Assembly (NCBI GenBank): GCA_905182755.1
Contig: CAJJCS010000001.1
Coordinates: 169,269-233,268, forward strand
From: Aequorivita sp. HC6-5
Lineage (GTDB): Bacteria > Bacteroidota > Bacteroidia > Flavobacteriales > Flavobacteriaceae
DNA length: 64,000 nt
Direction: 5' to 3'
A model generated the notes under the pieces. It had not been told where the DNA came from and did not search any database. It was given only the letters and a program-made list of their open reading frames with translations. The position numbers were made by a program, and so were the translations under genes. This document shows positions 9,816 through 19,134 of this stretch, one piece after another; position 1 is the first letter of the stretch; each line of letters opens with the position of its first letter.

Positions 9816-10018
9816 AATTTTTTATTATTTAGTTTTCCTACTCGTTAGGTTTTTCGGTTGCACCCCGTTTTTTTAAGTGGGTTCTGGTCTTCACTTTTTA
9901 ACAATACTAAAATTCAATTTACAAAAAACTCATAAGTTTACATGTAATTTTCATTAAAATTATATGGTAAACAAGGGTACCCCATAAATTTTAATAACCT
10001 GACAGTAAGTAATTAAAG

Positions 10019-10163
10019 GGTGTTTTCAGCTCTTGAATATGCAAATAGAAAAGGGGCTTTTCAAAAATAAAAAGTGAAAATACAAGAAGTTTTACTAGCC
10101 AATACCGATACTATAAAATTAGTGAGTGAGGTTGCAAGTAGCGCAAATACAGCTCAAAGTTAG
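10019..10163 (+). pseudogene. possible decayed reading-frame remnant
   Basis: Between the DUF805 gene and repeat copy 2 (9816-10155) there is no intact gene. On the plus strand one frame reads FSALEYANRKGAFQK, a stop at 10068-10070, then from a GTG at 10074 KIQEVLLANTDTIKLVSE and a final stop formed inside the repeat at 10161-10163. The composition (helical, amphipathic) looks protein-like, but no family is recognised and there is no good start. It may be a truncated gene captured with the inserted segment, or chance. Confidence 0.25.
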
Positions 10164-10382
10164 GATTCATACAACGAATTTACTTTGTTACTAAGCAATA
10201 ACCACATGCATGGCCTATTTTAGAAGAGTTGGTGTATTTCTTTTTTTAGATAGGCTAATGCCTTTTGTGATGGTGTTACTTCTCCCATAAAATGATTTAA
10301 AACAGCTTCTCTGAGTTTGTCTGCAGATTCAATCTTTTCGTTCATTGCCGTTTGTCTTATAATTTGTATGGTTGTATTTTTT
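10156..10382. repeat. 227-bp direct repeat, copy 2
   Basis: Second copy of the segment at 9212-9438. Here it includes the true 3' end of the gene at 10220-10741 and, at 10156-10170, five orphan codons of recG. Because the copies appear identical, the event is recent or an assembly artefact. Confidence 0.95.
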
Positions 10383-10741
10383 GTAGTTCTTGTTACGTTC
10401 CACATTTCCACAGACACATAAATTTGCTGGCTTAGATTGTGTACAAATTCATCTTCTATGCTTGATACAAGGTCCTGCTCATACTTGTTTAAATCGTTAC
10501 CTTTAGGTTTTACACGTATTAAAAGACTATTTGGGTCTATACGCTCCAAAAGTAATGTAAGGCGCTCATAGGCTTGTAGCCTTAGAGGGAGTGTTTTAGA
10601 TTGGGTTTCTTTATGTAGTAAAAACCGTCTACGGCCCTCTTCGTTATCTGTATGTGTTTTAAAAAAAAGATAGGCAATAACACCTACTATAATAGCAGAT
10701 AGTAAAGAGGCAAAATAGGGTAGTAGTGCTTGAGATTCCAT
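10220..10741 (-). CDS. conserved membrane-anchored protein, 173 aa
   Basis: One hydrophobic N-terminal helix (about residues 8-27, YFASLLSAIIVGVIAYLFF) followed by a charged, helical domain with LPLRLQAYERLTLLLERI and TIQIIRQTAMNEKIES. It resembles an uncharacterised protein common next to recG in Flavobacteriia, but I cannot assign a function. The predicted topology is a short N-out anchor with a cytoplasmic domain. The last 53 codons are duplicated at 9276-9438, which suggests that recG and this gene were direct neighbours before the DUF805 segment entered. Confidence 0.8.
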   Translation of the reverse strand: MESQALLPYFASLLSAIIVGVIAYLFFKTHTDNEEGRRRFLLHKETQSKTLPLRLQAYERLTLLLERIDPNSLLIRVKPKGNDLNKYEQDLVSSIEDEFVHNLSQQIYVSVEMWNVTRTTKNTTIQIIRQTAMNEKIESADKLREAVLNHFMGEVTPSQKALAYLKKEIHQLF

Positions 10742-10836
10742 GGTATATATTAATTTTAGTGCTATTTTTTATTTAAAAAGCAATAGTAAAGATTTTTAAC
10801 CTTTGGGCAATGGCTTGCTTGTTGGGTTTTATATTG

Positions 10837-12117
10837 TTATTGATTTAAATAATCTAATGCCAGTTGTGTTAATGATTTAACACCAAGTAACATTCCAGCG
10901 TCATCTATTTGGAAATCTGGGGTGTGATGGGGGTAGGGCATTGTGTTGCCAGGAGTCATGCCTCCCAGAAAAAAGTAAACTCCCGGTATTTTTTCTTGAA
11001 AATAGCTGAAATCTTCACCACCTGTAACGGCTTTCATGCCCAGTACCTTATCTGCACCAGCTACCCTTTTTAAAGTGCTGATAGCCTTAGTGGTCAGCTC
11101 AGGGTCATTGTAGGTAACGATGGTGTTGTTTTGCCAATCTATGGTTGCGTCTCCTCCATAGGCCTTGGCTATATCGCTGGCCATTTCTGTCATGCGTTTA
11201 ATAATCATGGTTCTCATATCTGGGTTTAGGGTTCTTACGGTACCTATGAGTTCTGCACTTTCTGGGATAACATTAAAACGTGTACCACTTGTTATTTTTC
11301 CAACAGTAATAACAGCTGGCGCCTCTATAAGATATGCTTCTCTTGAGATGATGGTCTGGAAACCGTCAATAATTTTAGCCGAAATTAAAATAGGATCAAC
11401 ACCACTCCAAGGGGCAGAACCATGAGATCCTTTTCCTTTTACAGTAACTACAAAACGCTCAACGGCTGCCATAATGCCTTCGGGCTTTAGAGTTATTGTA
11501 CCAACGGGTGTTCCGCTATTAATATGTAATCCATAAATAGCATCTACCTTAGGGTTTTCTAACACTCCTTCTTTAACCATAAGTTTTGCGCCTCCTTCTT
11601 CTCCAGGTGGTGGACCTTCCTCTGCGGGTTGAAAAATAAATTTTATACTACCCTTAATTTTATCTTTATGCTTGCTTAAAACTTCTGCAACTCCCATTAA
11701 AATAGCTATGTGCGTATCATGGCCGCAGGCATGCATTACACCTGTTTTTGTGCCCAAAAAAGTATCTACAACATTACTTTTATAGCTAAGATCATTACGC
11801 TCTGTAACTGGCAAGCCATCAATGTCTGCTCTTAGGGCAACTACCTTTCCTGGGTTGTTTCCTTTTAAAAGGCCTACCACACCAGTTTTTGCAACCCCTG
11901 TTTGTACTTCCATACCAAGAGATTTTAAATGGGCAGCGATTTTATCTGCCGTGTTAAATTCACGGTTAGATAACTCTGGATTTTCATGAAAGTAATGGCG
12001 CCAATCAATTACTTGAGATTCTATATCTTCGATGTCATTAAGTATACTTTGGTCTATTTGCGCATAAGTGCTGGCTCCAGAGAGTAAAAGTAGTAGTATG
12101 ATAAGTTGTTTTTTCAT
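10837..12117 (-). CDS. secreted M20 family metal-dependent amidohydrolase
   Basis: 426 aa with a signal peptide (residues 1-19, cleavage after TYA). It belongs to the M20/IAA-amino acid hydrolase-like group that cleaves N-acyl amino acids or related amides with two metal ions. Metal ligands seen: HACGHD at 129-134, the AEEG motif near 166 containing the catalytic and ligand glutamates, the histidine in GLHINSG and the C-terminal PHHTPDFQ histidine. A dimerisation/lid domain (about 215-330) is present. Secretion distinguishes it from cytoplasmic biosynthetic members and suggests scavenging of acylated amino acids in the periplasm. The true substrate is unknown. Confidence 0.9.
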   Translation of the reverse strand: MKKQLIILLLLLSGASTYAQIDQSILNDIEDIESQVIDWRHYFHENPELSNREFNTADKIAAHLKSLGMEVQTGVAKTGVVGLLKGNNPGKVVALRADIDGLPVTERNDLSYKSNVVDTFLGTKTGVMHACGHDTHIAILMGVAEVLSKHKDKIKGSIKFIFQPAEEGPPPGEEGGAKLMVKEGVLENPKVDAIYGLHINSGTPVGTITLKPEGIMAAVERFVVTVKGKGSHGSAPWSGVDPILISAKIIDGFQTIISREAYLIEAPAVITVGKITSGTRFNVIPESAELIGTVRTLNPDMRTMIIKRMTEMASDIAKAYGGDATIDWQNNTIVTYNDPELTTKAISTLKRVAGADKVLGMKAVTGGEDFSYFQEKIPGVYFFLGGMTPGNTMPYPHHTPDFQIDDAGMLLGVKSLTQLALDYLNQ

Positions 12118-12320
12118 GACAGTTGTAGATTTAATTTAAATAAATTAAGGCTTAAAGATATTGAAATTTCATAAATAATACCCCAGCTTTGTTTGTTTAT
12201 AAATTCTGAAATATCAGTGGGTTCAATCACTCAGTTTTACGTATTTTCACATGCAGTATATTACTTTATTTTGTCACAATTCCGAAACTATTTTGGAATC
12301 TTAAAAATTTCAGAAAACCC

Positions 12321-14639
12321 TTGCAAGAATATTTACAACAATTAAACGAAGCTCAGTTAGCGCCTACCATACAAAAGGATGGCGCTATGATTGTTATTGC
12401 CGGAGCTGGCTCAGGTAAAACACGTGTACTTACCTACAGAATTGCCTTTTTAATGTCTAAGGGTGTAGATCCATTTAATATTTTGGCCCTCACCTTTACC
12501 AATAAGGCAGCTCGTGAGATGAAAAAACGAATATCCACTATTGTTGGCCCCAGTGAGGGCAAAAACTTATGGATGGGAACCTTCCATAGTATTTTTGCTA
12601 AGATACTTCGTATGGAAGCCAGTAAGCTTGGTTATCCTTCAAATTTCACCATTTATGATACCCAAGATTCTCAAAGTGTAATTCGTGCTGTAATTAAAGA
12701 AATGCACTTAGATAAAGAGATTTATAAATACAAACAGGTGTATTCTAGAATATCTAGTTATAAAAACAGCCTAGTTACTGTAAAGGCTTATTTTAATAAC
12801 CCTGAGCTAATGGAGGCAGATGCAATGGCCAAAATGCCTCGTTTGGGAGATATATATAAAAGTTACGTGGATAAGTGTTTTAAAGCCGGCGCCATGGACT
12901 TTGATGATTTGTTGTTAAAAACCAATGAACTTTTAACTCGTTTTCCAGAGGTTTTGGCAAAATATCAAAATAGGTTTAGGTACATATTAGTAGATGAGTA
13001 CCAAGATACCAACCATAGCCAATATTTAATTGTACGCGCCCTTAGTGACAAGTTTCAAAACATATGTGTAGTTGGTGATGATGCCCAGAGTATTTATGCC
13101 TTTAGAGGTGCTAATATTAATAACATTTTAAATTTTCAGAAAGACTATGATGATGTAAAAACCTATCGTCTTGAGCAAAATTATAGATCTACCAAGAATA
13201 TTGTAAATGCTGCCAATAGTATCATTGAAAAAAACAAAACACGACTAGACAAGGTAGTTTGGACCTCTAATGACCAGGGTCCAAAGATTAAAGTAAATCG
13301 TACCATGACAGATGGTGATGAAGGTCGTTTTGTAGCCAGCACTATTTTTGAAACCCAACAAAACTCGGAGCTTAAAAACGGGGATTTTGCAATTTTATAC
13401 AGAACCAATGCGCAGTCTCGCGCCATGGAAGACGCCTTGCGTAAAAAAGACATTCCGTATCGTATTTATGGTGGGCTTAGTTTCTACCAGCGCAAAGAGA
13501 TTAAAGATGTCTTGTATTACCTGCGCCTGGTGCTTAATCCTAAAGATGAGGAGGCCATAAAGCGTGTTGTTAATTATCCAGCAAGAGGTATTGGGCAAAC
13601 CACCATAGAGCGCCTTATGGTGGCTGCAAATCATTACGACAGGTCTATTTTCGAGGTGATGCAAAACATCAGTAAACTAGAGCTTAATATCAATAAAGGG
13701 ACACAAGCAAAGCTGTTAGACTTTGTTACTATGGTACAAAGTTTTCAAGTTTTAAATAAGACCTACGATGCTTTTCAGATGGCAGAATACGTGGCGAAAA
13801 AAACAGGGATACTAACAGAGCTTAAAAAAGATGGTACTCCAGAGGGTATTGCCCGTATAGAAAACATAGAGGAGCTACTCAATGGTATGCGTGATTTTGT
13901 TGAAGAGCAAAAAGAATTGGCAGATACCACTGGTTCTTTGTCTGAGTTTATGGAAGACGTTGCCCTTGCTACAGATCTTGATAATGACAAAGGAGACGAA
14001 GATTGTGTTGCTCTGATGACCATTCATCTAGCCAAAGGGTTGGAGTTTCCTTATGTGTTTATTGTGGGTATGGAGGAAGAATTATTTCCAAGTGGTATGA
14101 GCATGAATACAAGAGCAGAACTAGAGGAGGAGCGAAGGTTGTTTTATGTAGCAGTAACCAGAGCCGAAACCCAGGCTTATTTAACCTACACCCAGTCTAG
14201 ATACAGGTGGGGAAAACTAATAGATGCAGAGCCTAGTAGGTTTATAGAAGAAATTGACGCTTCTTATTTGGAATATTTAACACCCGTTACAGAGCATCGT
14301 TATAAGCCACTTTTGGATGCAGATATATTTGGAGAGGTGGATAAAAGTAAATTACGACTGCGCAAACCAGCAGCTGGAAGCCCACCAACGGGTCCAAACC
14401 AAGAGCAACTTCGAAAACTACGCAGATTAAAGCCCGTGGCTAGTAGCGCAGAGAAAAACTTTGATCCTGCAGCTGCAAACTTACATATTGGCACAACGGT
14501 AGAGCACGTGAGATTTGGAAAAGGAAAAATAACCAAAATTGAAGGGGTTGGTGCAGACACAAAAGCAGAAATTAATTTTGAAAATGGTGGCTTAAAAAAG
14601 TTGCTGCTCAGATTTGCAAAACTCAGCATTATAGAATAA
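12321..14639 (+). CDS. pcrA: UvrD/PcrA-type ATP-dependent DNA helicase
   Basis: 772 aa superfamily 1A 3'-5' helicase for repair and replication-conflict resolution. Seen: Q-motif region LNEAQ, Walker A AGAGSGKT (27-34), LTFTNKAAREMKKR (motif Ia), VDEYQDTN (motif II), GDDAQSIYAFRGA (motif III), QNYRST (motif IV), TIHLAKGLEFPYVFIVG (motif V) and VAVTRAE (motif VI). The C-terminus (about 720-765) has the Tudor-like VEHVRFGKGKI segment that binds RNA polymerase in PcrA/UvrD. The chosen start is a TTG at 12321, giving the canonical short N-terminus; no ATG fits better. Confidence 0.94.
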   Translation: MQEYLQQLNEAQLAPTIQKDGAMIVIAGAGSGKTRVLTYRIAFLMSKGVDPFNILALTFTNKAAREMKKRISTIVGPSEGKNLWMGTFHSIFAKILRMEASKLGYPSNFTIYDTQDSQSVIRAVIKEMHLDKEIYKYKQVYSRISSYKNSLVTVKAYFNNPELMEADAMAKMPRLGDIYKSYVDKCFKAGAMDFDDLLLKTNELLTRFPEVLAKYQNRFRYILVDEYQDTNHSQYLIVRALSDKFQNICVVGDDAQSIYAFRGANINNILNFQKDYDDVKTYRLEQNYRSTKNIVNAANSIIEKNKTRLDKVVWTSNDQGPKIKVNRTMTDGDEGRFVASTIFETQQNSELKNGDFAILYRTNAQSRAMEDALRKKDIPYRIYGGLSFYQRKEIKDVLYYLRLVLNPKDEEAIKRVVNYPARGIGQTTIERLMVAANHYDRSIFEVMQNISKLELNINKGTQAKLLDFVTMVQSFQVLNKTYDAFQMAEYVAKKTGILTELKKDGTPEGIARIENIEELLNGMRDFVEEQKELADTTGSLSEFMEDVALATDLDNDKGDEDCVALMTIHLAKGLEFPYVFIVGMEEELFPSGMSMNTRAELEEERRLFYVAVTRAETQAYLTYTQSRYRWGKLIDAEPSRFIEEIDASYLEYLTPVTEHRYKPLLDADIFGEVDKSKLRLRKPAAGSPPTGPNQEQLRKLRRLKPVASSAEKNFDPAAANLHIGTTVEHVRFGKGKITKIEGVGADTKAEINFENGGLKKLLLRFAKLSIIE

Positions 14640-14669
14640 AATGCTACACCTATAAAACACACCGGCACC

Positions 14670-15287
14670 ATGGCAACATTTATTAAAATATATGAAGACA
14701 ATCCAAACCCTCGAGATATTGCCAAGGTTGTACAGATTATAAAAAAAGGTGGTTTGGTAATTTACCCAAGTGATACGGTATATGCACTAGGTTGCGATAT
14801 TACAAACAACCGGGCCTTGGAGCGTATCGCTCAAATTAAAAAAGTAAAACTGGCAAAGGCAAACTTTTCTTTTGTGTGTAAGGACCTTAGCAACCTCTCA
14901 GATTACGTGAAACAAATAGACAACAATACTTTTAAGCTTTTAAAAAGAGCGCTTCCGGGACCTTACACTTTTATACTTCCTGGAAATAATAATCTGCCAA
15001 GTGTGTTTAAGAAGAAAAAAGAGGTTGGTATACGCGTGCCAGACAATGCCATTGTTCAAGCCATGGTTACTGCCCTTGGAAACCCTATTGTGTCTACTTC
15101 TATCAAAGATGAGGATCAGGTTATAGAATACACCACAGATCCCGAGCTTATTTTTGAAAAATGGAAACACCTTGTTGATGTGGTTGTAGATGGCGGCTAC
15201 GGAGGTAATGTTGCTTCAACTGTTATAGACCTTACAGGTGATACCCCTATTTTGGTTCGTCAAGGAAAAGGAAGCTCATCTCTTTGA
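14670..15287 (+). CDS. Sua5/YciO/YrdC/YwlC family protein (TsaC-like)
   Basis: 205 aa single-domain member of the family that includes TsaC, which makes threonylcarbamoyl-AMP from threonine, bicarbonate and ATP for the t6A37 modification of tRNAs reading ANN codons. Seen: the GGLVIYPSDTVYALGCD substrate-binding strand-loop, the KANFSFVCKDLS region (canonical KxR/SxxxP-like loop altered), LPGPYTFIL and the final ASTVIDLTGDTPILVRQGKG strand. The length matches YciO-like proteins, so whether this is the true TsaC or a YciO paralogue is uncertain. It starts 30 nt after the helicase stop and may be co-transcribed with it. It converges on the M1 peptidase with only 12 nt between stops. Confidence 0.85.
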   Translation: MATFIKIYEDNPNPRDIAKVVQIIKKGGLVIYPSDTVYALGCDITNNRALERIAQIKKVKLAKANFSFVCKDLSNLSDYVKQIDNNTFKLLKRALPGPYTFILPGNNNLPSVFKKKKEVGIRVPDNAIVQAMVTALGNPIVSTSIKDEDQVIEYTTDPELIFEKWKHLVDVVVDGGYGGNVASTVIDLTGDTPILVRQGKGSSSL

Positions 15288-15299
15288 TTACTTTTTATA

Positions 15300-16935
15300 C
15301 TATTGCTTTTCTATTAAACTTGAGTTAATTAAAAAATCTTGCTGTACATCTAAGGTTTTTATTTTCCCATTGTTTTCTAGGGTTTTCCATGCGCCGGTAG
15401 GTTGTATCCAGTTTAAAACTCCGTTTATTTTAACTTGTACAGGCATATCAAAGCCCTTTATTATATCTATATATCTGTATCTAAGCTGGTTTTCTTGGAG
15501 GGTATACTGCAAGTTAGGAATCATTGTGGTGCGCAAGTATTGCTCCCAGAACTGGGTTAAATGTATCCCGCTTTTTTCTGAAATATATGTTTCAACTTGA
15601 TGGCTTGTGACCGTTTGGTGGTAAAAATCTTTATTGAGTCCTTGCAGTATAGCACGCCATTTTTGATCATCTGCTATGAGTTGCCTTAGGGTATGTAAAA
15701 TGTTAGCTCCTTTGTAATACATATCATTGCTGCCACGATTGTTTCTGTTGTAGGTGCCAATGAGGGGCGTGTCGTTTTGTATGCTTCTTTTGGTTCCAAT
15801 AACGTACTCACTAGCTGCTTTTTCACCGAAATGATAGTTGAGGTATAGATTTTCTGAATAGGCTGTAAATCCTTCATGAATCCACATATCTGCAACATCT
15901 TTGTTGGTGATATTGTTTGCAAACCACTCGTGGCCTGCTTCATGGATAATAATAAAATCAAATTCAAGGCCCCAACCAGTTCCAGAGAGATCTCTGCCTA
16001 GGTATCCATTTTTATATTTATTACCATAGGTAACGCTACTTTGATGTTCCATTCCTAAATAAGGAGCCTCTACAAGCTTAAAGCTGTCTTCATAAAAAGG
16101 GTAGGGGCCAAACCAGTACTTCAAAGGCCTCTAGCATTAAAGGAGCCTGTTTAAACTGCTCCTTGGCTATCTCTAGGTTATCTCTTAAAACCCAATAACT
16201 CAAATCTAGTTTTCCGTTAAGGCCATTGTATGTTTCAGAAAAATTAACGTAATCTCCTACGTTTATATTCACACCATAACTATTAATAGGATTTACTACC
16301 TGCCAGTGCCAGGTTTTTGTGTCTATATTTTCTATTTCTTCTATGAGTCTTCCATTTCCAACGCCCACGAGGTCTTTAGGGGTTGTAATAAATAAATCAA
16401 CACCTTTATCTGGCTCATCTTTCGGGTGATCCTTAACGGGCCACCATACACTGGCGCCAATACCTTGGTTTGCACTTGCTATAAAATCAATGCCGTTACT
16501 ATCTTTACTCCAAACAAGACCTCCGTCCCAGGGTGCGTTAAGCGCCACAGTGGGAGCTCCAGAGAACTCAATCACTAATTTGTTTTGTGACCCAACTATT
16601 TGGGGTTCTGGTAGCTTTAGAAAGTGTGCGCTTCCATTTCTTTGTACTGCCACTTTTTTTCCATTTTGAGTTACAAGATCCATCTTCATGGGCTTTTGCA
16701 AATCTATTTGCATTGTGCTATTTGGGCTTAAAACTGTATAGGTAATAGTATTGGTGCCAGACAAGGATTTTGTTTGAGCAAATACATCTACCTCTATTGA
16801 ATAGTGTTGCAAATCCCACCAGGCTCTTTGAGGAGTTATAGATCCTCTAAGCTCATCTGCTAGAGTAAACTTTTCTTGCGCTATGGCGGTTACACCATAA
16901 CTCAACACTATAAAAATAAACAGGAGTTTTTTCAT
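15300..16935 (-). CDS. secreted M1 family metallopeptidase, frame interrupted once
   Basis: Two overlapping open frames (16090-16935 and 15300-16124) together encode one aminopeptidase N-like protein of about 544 aa. The first part carries a signal peptide (MKKLLFIFIVLSYGVTAIAQ) and the N-terminal beta domain. The second carries the zinc site HEAGH with the third ligand in WIHEGFTAYSE, and the helical C-terminal part. Removing one G at about 16117-16119 (within TTTGAAGTACTGG read on the minus strand) joins them in frame as EAFE-YWFGPYPFYE. M1 enzymes remove N-terminal residues from peptides; this one is periplasmic or exported. The break is probably a sequencing indel. Confidence 0.9.
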
Positions 16936-16970
16936 AAAATATATTTTAGTTTAAAAATAAGTAAACAAGC

Positions 16971-17846
16971 TTAGTTTTTAGTGCCTACTAAAGCTATTTT
17001 ATTACCCTGTGGGTTTACAGTAATGCGGTTAATATCTGAAATGTTATACCCAGAGAGATCTGCTACCTCTTTCCACTGTTGGGAGCCAAACATATCATAG
17101 AGGTATATTTTGGAACCGCTTCCAAGTAAAAGTTGATTATCATTAATCCAACAATGATCCTGGACTCCAACTGGTAATTGGCATACAAAAAAACTCTCTG
17201 CGCCTTGGTCTAGATCTAGGATGTACACATCCATATTTTTGTCTTCATTACTAAGGGTATAACTCACAAAAGTACTTTGAGGTATGTTATGGATTGACCT
17301 GCCTGAGTTTTCTATATAAGGGGTTACCTGTTTTGTTATTAAATTTGCAACCACTAGGTTTAATTGGTTTGTACCCAAGATAGATGCCACAATACGGCTA
17401 CTGTCAAAAAAAGCAAAATAAGCAACCTCTAGGGTATCAAGAAGCATTCTAGAAGCGCCACGGGGTATATCTGTTTGGTTATAGGAGTAAAGCCGCTGTA
17501 AGCCGTTTGGGTCTAGGCGCACTGCAGCGATATCTTTAGACCCAGGGATTTGTTTTGGAGAATATTCACCACCAGGGGTTGTTGTATTAACAACATTTGA
17601 TGTGTTAGTTGTAAGATCATACATAACAATGTCTGTCTGCCCATTTTGGGAACCAGCATACAATAATTGCTTGTTGTCTGTAAAAAAGGGTTGGCTATCA
17701 TAGCCTGGGTTGTTTGAAATATTTTTTAGTTCTGAGATGTTCATTACCTGGTCATCTAGGGTGAAATCCATCACAAAAACATCTACATCTGTTTGAGAAA
17801 AACCTAGAGAGGTAGTAAGAAATAACAAAACAACAAAATTTTTCAT
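16971..17846 (-). CDS. TolB-like beta-propeller periplasmic protein
   Basis: 291 aa with a signal peptide (residues 1-17, ending GFSQ). Repeated blades of the PD40/TolB type are visible: DSQPFFTDNKQLLYAG, EYSPKQIPGSKDIAAV, NRITVNPQGNKIALVG. The whole length is about one six-bladed propeller without an enzymatic domain. It is 35 nt upstream of the M1 peptidase on the same strand, so the two may be co-transcribed. A scaffold or ligand-binding role in the periplasm is inferred; no substrate can be named. Confidence 0.8.
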   Translation of the reverse strand: MKNFVVLLFLTTSLGFSQTDVDVFVMDFTLDDQVMNISELKNISNNPGYDSQPFFTDNKQLLYAGSQNGQTDIVMYDLTTNTSNVVNTTTPGGEYSPKQIPGSKDIAAVRLDPNGLQRLYSYNQTDIPRGASRMLLDTLEVAYFAFFDSSRIVASILGTNQLNLVVANLITKQVTPYIENSGRSIHNIPQSTFVSYTLSNEDKNMDVYILDLDQGAESFFVCQLPVGVQDHCWINDNQLLLGSGSKIYLYDMFGSQQWKEVADLSGYNISDINRITVNPQGNKIALVGTKN

Positions 17847-17951
17847 AGCGTATAATTTATAGCCCGAAGGTACAAAGTTTGGTTAATTTACAAGACATAG
17901 TTTTTGGGTAACTAAAAAAGGATAATGAGGTAGATGGTTTAAACAGAAATA

Positions 17952-17990
17952 CTAAAAAAAAATAAGCCCACCTTTTTAGGTGGGCTTAGT
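17952..17990 (-). terminator. rho-independent terminator
   Basis: Arms at 17963-17972 and 17979-17988 (TAAGCCCACC and its complement) with a 6-nt loop; read on the minus strand the stem is followed by nine T. It lies about 30 nt beyond the stop of the NTF2-like gene and ends that transcript. Confidence 0.9.
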
Positions 17991-18020
17991 AAATGTGTAA
18001 TTGAAATAAAATTAGTTGTC

Positions 18021-18953
18021 TTAGTCAAGCTTTGCTTGATTCCAAAGTTCATTTTGTCTTACAATTTTTCCTTCGTCATTAAAGCCATGATTAAACATAA
18101 CAGGTATTACCGTTACTTTTTTATCAGACTTACGAGTTAGCGAAACACGCCACCATGATTGAACATAATCTCTTTGGCTATCAAATTCGTAATATTTAAT
18201 CCAAGCGCAGTCAAAGCTATTGACGGTATAAGAGGCTAAAAAATCCATTTGTAAGGCTTTAAAATCTTCTTTATTTAATGGGTCATTATCCCAGTCGTTA
18301 AACAATCCATCAAATTGAGCAGTATCGGTAAAGGCTTCGTAATAAGCATCCATATCATTAAACTCTATAGCATGCAAAGCTTTTCTTACGGTGTTTATGT
18401 TTGGATGATGAGAATAAATTTGTCCATCTTTTAATTCTCTTTGACTTCTCCAACTCTCAGTGAATGGTCTTTGATTTTGATAAATGCGTACAAACACAAT
18501 TTGATTTTTATCTGTCACACCGTATTGGACATGCCTTGGTTGATTAAATTTAACTCCAGTGGTTCCACCTATACCTGTTATTTTTTCCCAAGCATATACC
18601 CATGTTACACTGCTGAAGGTTTCATCTTTATATTCAACAGCATCGGGGTATCCATTGTCTGATTGGTTTATAGTGAAATATCTATTGTAAGTTTGCCATG
18701 CTGATACATTTTGAAGAAATTCTTCCTTTGTTGCAGCTTCTGCATCTTTATTCATTTCATCTCCACTATACCCTTTAAAATCATCAGCAATAAGACTGGC
18801 TAATTTTAGAGAATCTTTTGTGTTTACTGCTTCATACATTTGATTGACTACATCAATTGCAGGATGCTCAATGTATATAGTTCCGTTTTTCTTTTTTTGC
18901 GCAAATAGTCCCGTGCACAATGCAAGGGTCAATAAAGTTAGTTTGATTTTCAT
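18021..18953 (-). CDS. secreted NTF2-like (SnoaL-fold) protein
   Basis: 310 aa with a signal peptide (about residues 1-18, LTLALCTGLFA). Two similar halves are visible, each with the pattern of a nuclear-transport-factor-2-like cone: VVNQMYEAVNTKDSLKLASLIADDFKG in the first and VRKALHAIEFNDMDAYYEAFTD in the second, each followed by a tryptophan-rich beta-sheet. Such domains bind small ligands or act as isomerases or lyases, but there is no catalytic signature I can identify. It is flanked by its own terminator and appears monocistronic. Confidence 0.75.
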   Translation of the reverse strand: MKIKLTLLTLALCTGLFAQKKKNGTIYIEHPAIDVVNQMYEAVNTKDSLKLASLIADDFKGYSGDEMNKDAEAATKEEFLQNVSAWQTYNRYFTINQSDNGYPDAVEYKDETFSSVTWVYAWEKITGIGGTTGVKFNQPRHVQYGVTDKNQIVFVRIYQNQRPFTESWRSQRELKDGQIYSHHPNINTVRKALHAIEFNDMDAYYEAFTDTAQFDGLFNDWDNDPLNKEDFKALQMDFLASYTVNSFDCAWIKYYEFDSQRDYVQSWWRVSLTRKSDKKVTVIPVMFNHGFNDEGKIVRQNELWNQAKLD

Positions 18954-19134
18954 AAATTATTTCTTAAATTAATATTAGTTTTTAATGGCAATCAATTTAA
19001 TAAATATTTTTTAAATAAAAAAACAACTTTTTTAATGAGTGTTGCTAGGATGATTTTTGAGTTTATGTTAATATATTGATATGCAAGTAGGGTGCTCTAG
19101 ATTAAATGGCTGGTTTAATGTTTATATTTGCAGT

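Noticed and set aside
9443..10155. Insertion sequence between the 227-bp repeats
   Set aside because: No transposase-like frame, no terminal inverted repeats, and the direct repeats are far too long for a target-site duplication.
14300..14725. Minus-strand 141-aa ORF opposite the helicase end
   Set aside because: Antisense shadow over the well-conserved PcrA C-terminus and the TsaC-like start; no recognisable family.
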